Below are positions 60,111-64,000 of a DNA stretch of 64,000 nucleotides, in pieces; positions within the stretch are counted from its first letter, which is position 1; each line of letters opens with the position of its first letter. The notes under the pieces are model-generated. The model was not told the DNA's origin and did not search any database. It saw only the letters and a list, made by a program, of their open reading frames with translations. This DNA is from Solen grandis (Eukaryota; Mollusca; Bivalvia; Adapedonta; Solenidae), in the NCBI GenBank assembly GCA_021229015.1, contig CM037787.1, forward strand, positions 37,966,677 through 38,030,676, in the 5' to 3' direction. The translations under genes and the position numbers were made by a program.

Positions 60111-60204
60111 TACGGTGGCACTGAGGTGACATGTGCAATAGTTTTTTTTTTGGTATTGTTTTCCCCCAAAAAACTATTGCACATGTCACCTCAGTGCCAC
60201 CGTA
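60111..60204. mobile_element. Hairpin MITE with perfect 37-bp arms
   Basis: Left arm 60111-60147 begins TACGGTGGCACTGAGGTGAC. The right arm 60168-60204 is its exact reverse complement, and the loop is 20 bp. The outermost bases are TA on both sides, fitting a Tc1/mariner-type MITE. The perfect pairing implies recent insertion or selection on the hairpin. Confidence 0.85.
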
Positions 60205-60243
60205 ACTTGCCGTTATCGTATTTACACTTTTTTTCTACTAACG

Positions 60244-60266
60244 ATAATAATAATAATAATAATAAG
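60244..60266. repeat. (AAT)n microsatellite
   Basis: Seven AAT units. Confidence 0.9.
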
Positions 60267-60494
60267 TTTGACAATAGGAGAACAGGTTGTAAAACAGATT
60301 ACACTTAATTATTATTTAAAGTCTTTACATTACCATTAACCTTCTAGAAATGTAGGTCTTCGATTTAGTCCTGTTAATCATCTTCACAAGCCAGTACGAA
60401 TACCAATATGTGAGAACGTCATTTATAGGGAGCATCTTTTTAAACGCGGTCCCCAATGCATTAGTGCGTTAAGCGGGAGCTAGTACCAGTAGAG

Positions 60495-60840
60495 CTTGTT
60501 TGTTTGGGTTTAACGTCCCGCCGACAGTATTTTAGTAATTTGGAGACTATGTCTACTTGAGATAGATTTAGTGCAGCATCACGCAATAGACATGTGGCAT
60601 AATACCACACCCAGTCACATTATCCTGACACCGGTCCAACCAGTCCTGGAACTACCCTTATATGCTGAGCGCCAAGCATGGAACTATGTATAATGTGCTA
60701 TATAGCTTAGATTATAGTTTCCTTTACCTACACGGTATACTCACTCGGGGCCGCTCTCGTGTCTATATCGTGTACTTAAATGCAACTATGATCTAATCTA
60801 TACGTATTATTTTTACAACTTTGGTCTGTCGCTGCTGGGG
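60495..60840 (-). repeat. tRNA-headed SINE disrupted by ~115-bp insert
   Basis: Tail and body are clear from GGTTTAACGTCCCGCCGACA to GCGCCAAGCATGGAACTATG. The expected continuation (TTTTACAACTTTGGTCTGTC) resumes only at about 60811. The intervening ~115 bp is unrelated to the SINE. Confidence 0.8.
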
Positions 60841-61219
60841 ATACCTGTAGAGCAGCGAAACGGGTATAACATCATTTTCCCGCAATGACGTAGAATCACT
60901 GCAACGGCCCGATTCGTTGACTAATTGAATAATCTCGGTTATCTGCCAAATCACATGTCCGAAATGTTACGAGGACGATAAAAAGGGAATCACAAAATGA
61001 AGTAAATAAGGAAGTGTGTCTCTGTAACACTAATGCCCCACCGGCATATGGTCAGAACCAAATATTTGCGAGTATTTTTGAACGGTATTCAGTACTGTTT
61101 ATATATTACTGTTATTAAATCATGTGTATATATTAATATGTCCAATTAAAATGGGGTTTTCACTTTCGTTGGCGCATTGTATTGCACTCGAATGTAAAGC
61201 TGTGATTGAAATAATTTTA
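60841..61219. other. Intergenic, nothing recognised
   Basis: No features seen. Confidence 0.5.
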
Positions 61220-63810
61220 AATGAGCGATAATTTTCTATGTGATTGTTTGGGGGTTTCTAATTTACAAGACTTAAGCGATTTCTTGAAAAATGTAAATTA
61301 TAATGAAGATATGTTTAATGATAACAATATTAATTTAAATAATGATAATATGGACGAATATAACGAAACTATCAACATGGCGATTACATTAAACGAAATT
61401 GAAAAGGCGATTAAAGGCTTAAAAATCACAAAGCAAATGGTAAAAATAAAATTGTAAATGAACACATAAAATGTACTTTTCATATTATGAGTAACATCTC
61501 TGTTAAACTGTTTAATGTTGTATATGACTCTGGTTTAATCCCGGATGTATGGAGAATAGGAATTATAAACCCCATTTATTAGAATAAAGGAGATAAAACT
61601 AAACCTGAAAACTACCGTCCAATAACACTTTTAAGCCGTCTAGGTAAACTATTTACCATTGTTTTGAATGACAGAATAACATCTTATGTTGAAAACAACA
61701 AAATTATAATGATTGCCAAGCTGGCTATAGAAAAGGATATTCTACCACAGACAATATGTTTATTTTACAACATCTTATTGTTAATCTTAACCACAATAAA
61801 AAGAAATTATACTGTGCATTTATTGATTTGATTAAAACAAGCATTTGATACGGTGTGGAGACAAGGTCTGTGGGTCAAAATTCGAAACTGTAATATAAAT
61901 GGTAAATGTTTAAAGATTATCAAAAAATATGTATAAATAAATTATCATGTGTATTTTCTAATAGAGAATCAAAATACTCAAATATCGGAGTTAGGCAGGG
62001 TGAAAATCTCTCCCCGATATTATATTCTCTATTTTTAAATGATTTGCATTGAAATTACTTATAAATGTAAATAAAAAAATGTTGTGTTTTCTAGAGGAAG
62101 GTTCCACAATCATCAATTATATTTAAATACTTAAACGACCAGATTCTTCAAACTGTTACAGAATACAAATATTTCGGAGTTGTTTTCAGTCGGCCAGGTT
62201 CTTTCAGCAGAAATAAATCTCATATCGTCCAACAAGCAACCCGTGCTACCTTTATTCTCTTAAGAAACGCAAATAGGCTGAAACTGCCTATTGATACGCA
62301 AATAGATTTATTTTACAAAAAACTAATATTATTATATGGGAGTGATCTCTGAGGATATGATAATTTGTAAATTATTTAAAAAGTACAGTTGAATTCTTAA
62401 ATTTAAAATCATCCACCTCTTTATACTTTATGATCTATGGTGAGACAGCAGTTTTGCCAATATCTGTAGAGAGAATAATTTCTTTTTGGTCAAGGATATG
62501 TTCTTTTGATAACGATAATAATAATAATGATAAACTGACTTTTATATTAATTTATCACAATGTTAAAATATTACCAGAAAATGTTATAAAAGGAAAATAC
62601 CCTTGGGTTTTTGCAGTTAAATAGATTTTAAGGAAGTGTGGTTTAAACAACATATGTGTAAACCCACATAATAACATAAATTATAAATGGCTAAAGGCAA
62701 CAGTAAAGCAAAAACTTAGATATATTTTAAACAGAAAAGTACTCCGTGGTAGAAACTCTAGTAGTAGTATATTTTACAGAATATTTAAAACAAATTTCAA
62801 ATACGAAAATTATATACACTCTTTACCAATTTCATTATTGTTTTATATGATAAAATTCAGACCTAGGAACCACAGATTACCAATAGAGACGGGTAGATGG
62901 AATAGAATACAAAAAAATAAAAGAGTATAGGAGATGAATTTCAGTATCTATTTGGAAGTCCAACATTTGCTTTTGAAAGGGATGTCTATATTGAAACCAT
63001 ATTACAGTAAAAACCCGAGTGTGTATAAATTAGAAAAAAATAATGAATACACAAAACAATAAAGAGTTTATAGATTTATGCAGGATGGCTAAAGCAATAA
63101 TATGTCTAAGACAAAATGATTAATAATCAAAATGACCATCAAATGTTTTATTTGAAGTATGGCATGAAAAGTATATAACCTCTATCTCTGACAAGTATGA
63201 AATGTACAAAAAATGTATTATTTGCAAATCATATATTCTTTTTACTACCATATCATTATTATGCTCTCCTCCTATAGTATAGATGAAGATTAATACTATC
63301 TCCATATGTGTGTGTATGTGTGGTCTTCAATGATGACTAAATGGGCCTTCTTTTGTGTACTGTCTTTTTTATTAGTATAAATATTTAACTTACGATATGG
63401 GATGATTTAGTTTAAACCCGAAGCCGAGATAGAAATATAACTATCATGTGGAAACTAATTAACCATTAAATGTAGGATTCATTAATGTTTATCTAAGAGA
63501 CAATATCCACTTTTTTGTTGAGGTAAGTTGTATATGGTATGTAGGTTTGTGTGTTTATGTGTGTTAATGATTATCGTATATGTGTGTATGTCAATTTATG
63601 CAACAGTGACTCTCCTGCCATTTCAGTTTTTGTCATTATATGAAAAGTTAAGATAAAAGTGGATTAAGATACAAATAGAATTATACAATATGCAATATCT
63701 GATTTGTTATCAACGAAATGAGCCTCTCATTGGTATTTCTCAACTGTGCCTCCATATTTTCATGTTGTACATGAAATTGAGAGAAATAGAATGTTTTTGA
63801 CTTGACTTGT
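61220..63810 (+). pseudogene. Decayed LINE with deleted RT catalytic loop
   Basis: Fragments of a LINE RT are readable in order: ITLNEIEKAIKGLK (61385-61430), NGKNKIVNEHIK in the next frame, DSGLIPDVW, NKGDKTKPENYRPITLLSRL (61581-61640), then after a gap QAFDTVWRQGLW and RQGENLSPILYSLFLNDLH (61991-62050). The YADD block expected next is absent. After 62055 the text resumes in the post-catalytic region (TVTEYKYFGVVFS, then RLKLPIDTQIDLFYKKLI), followed by a thumb-like GETAVLPIS..IISFWSRI segment and a worn C-terminus (RPRNHRLPIETGRWNRI). Stops and frameshifts are numerous. The 3' end is probably the GACTTGACTT repeat at 63798-63807. It resembles the family of the LINE at 15571-17064. Confidence 0.8.
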
Positions 63811-64000
63811 CAGTAAATGTTTGTATTTTAATGATGTTTATATATGAAGGCCATGACTTTTTTATCGCTTCGGCAATGGACATTATGTCTACTGTATTGA
63901 TCAGTTGTATTCACATAATACATTATTAAACAGCGACCTAATAAAATAGTAGGCTTTGAAGTACACCATATTCTGTATATCCACCTAGCTAGGTCTTTGT
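63811..64000. other. Intergenic edge of window
   Basis: Nothing recognised. Confidence 0.5.

Overview
This is a 64 kb piece of eukaryotic nuclear DNA, very probably from a bivalve mollusc of the heterodont/venerid kind. The evidence is AT-rich sequence with spliced coding exons, many copies of a tRNA-headed SINE that I associate with clam genomes, elements resembling the bivalve 'pearl'/Helentron-associated family with a core of ~166 bp tandem units, several LINEs, and abundant short palindromic DNA transposons. There is one 100-N scaffold gap (15471-15570). Species assignment is inference from repeat style only.

One gene can be named with high confidence: a four-exon, plus-strand TMEM243 orthologue (32815-35420, 116 codons). 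All three introns are phase 0, and two of them carry transposon insertions. Four other places show signatures of real but unidentified genes, all at low confidence: a two-exon minus-strand reading frame at 9351-9845; a minus-strand terminal exon at 2145-2281; a minus-strand first exon at 27272-27319 together with a minus-strand last exon at 21992-22054 that is followed by AATAAA; and a plus-strand first exon at 52991-53041 behind ETS and CRE-like motifs.

Layout. 0-15 kb is AT-rich intergenic DNA with five or more terminal-inverted-repeat elements (1.2, 5.5, 7.7, 8.35, 10.3 and 12.0 kb), SINEs, and two diverged same-orientation segments (4.8-6.6 and 9.2-10.1 kb) that look like an old duplication. 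15.5-17.1 kb is a 5'-truncated LINE abutting the gap. 17.8-25.2 kb holds two large pearl-like elements, an inverted SINE pair and a TTAA-flanked MITE. 27.9-32.3 kb is a poly-G tract, an odd GC-rich block and two head-to-tail LINE remnants. 32.4-36.2 kb is TMEM243. 39-44.5 kb contains a nested element, two TTAA elements sharing one target site, a CpG-rich foldback, two SINEs in tandem and another pearl-like element. 46-53 kb is mostly unique sequence with a ~614 bp (ACAT)n array. 57-64 kb contains a pure (CAA)42 tract, a perfect 37-bp-arm hairpin, a disrupted SINE and a decayed LINE that has lost its catalytic loop.

Nothing here resembles a bacterial-type operon or defence system. The most interesting material is transposon biology: a full-length foldback with a perfect 9-bp target duplication inside a TMEM243 intron, a TTAA element whose terminal 28-bp unit occurs one, three or five times in different copies, and pearl-like elements with nucleosome-length internal arrays. 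Long open frames over microsatellites (51.4-52.2 kb, 57.3 kb) are artefacts.
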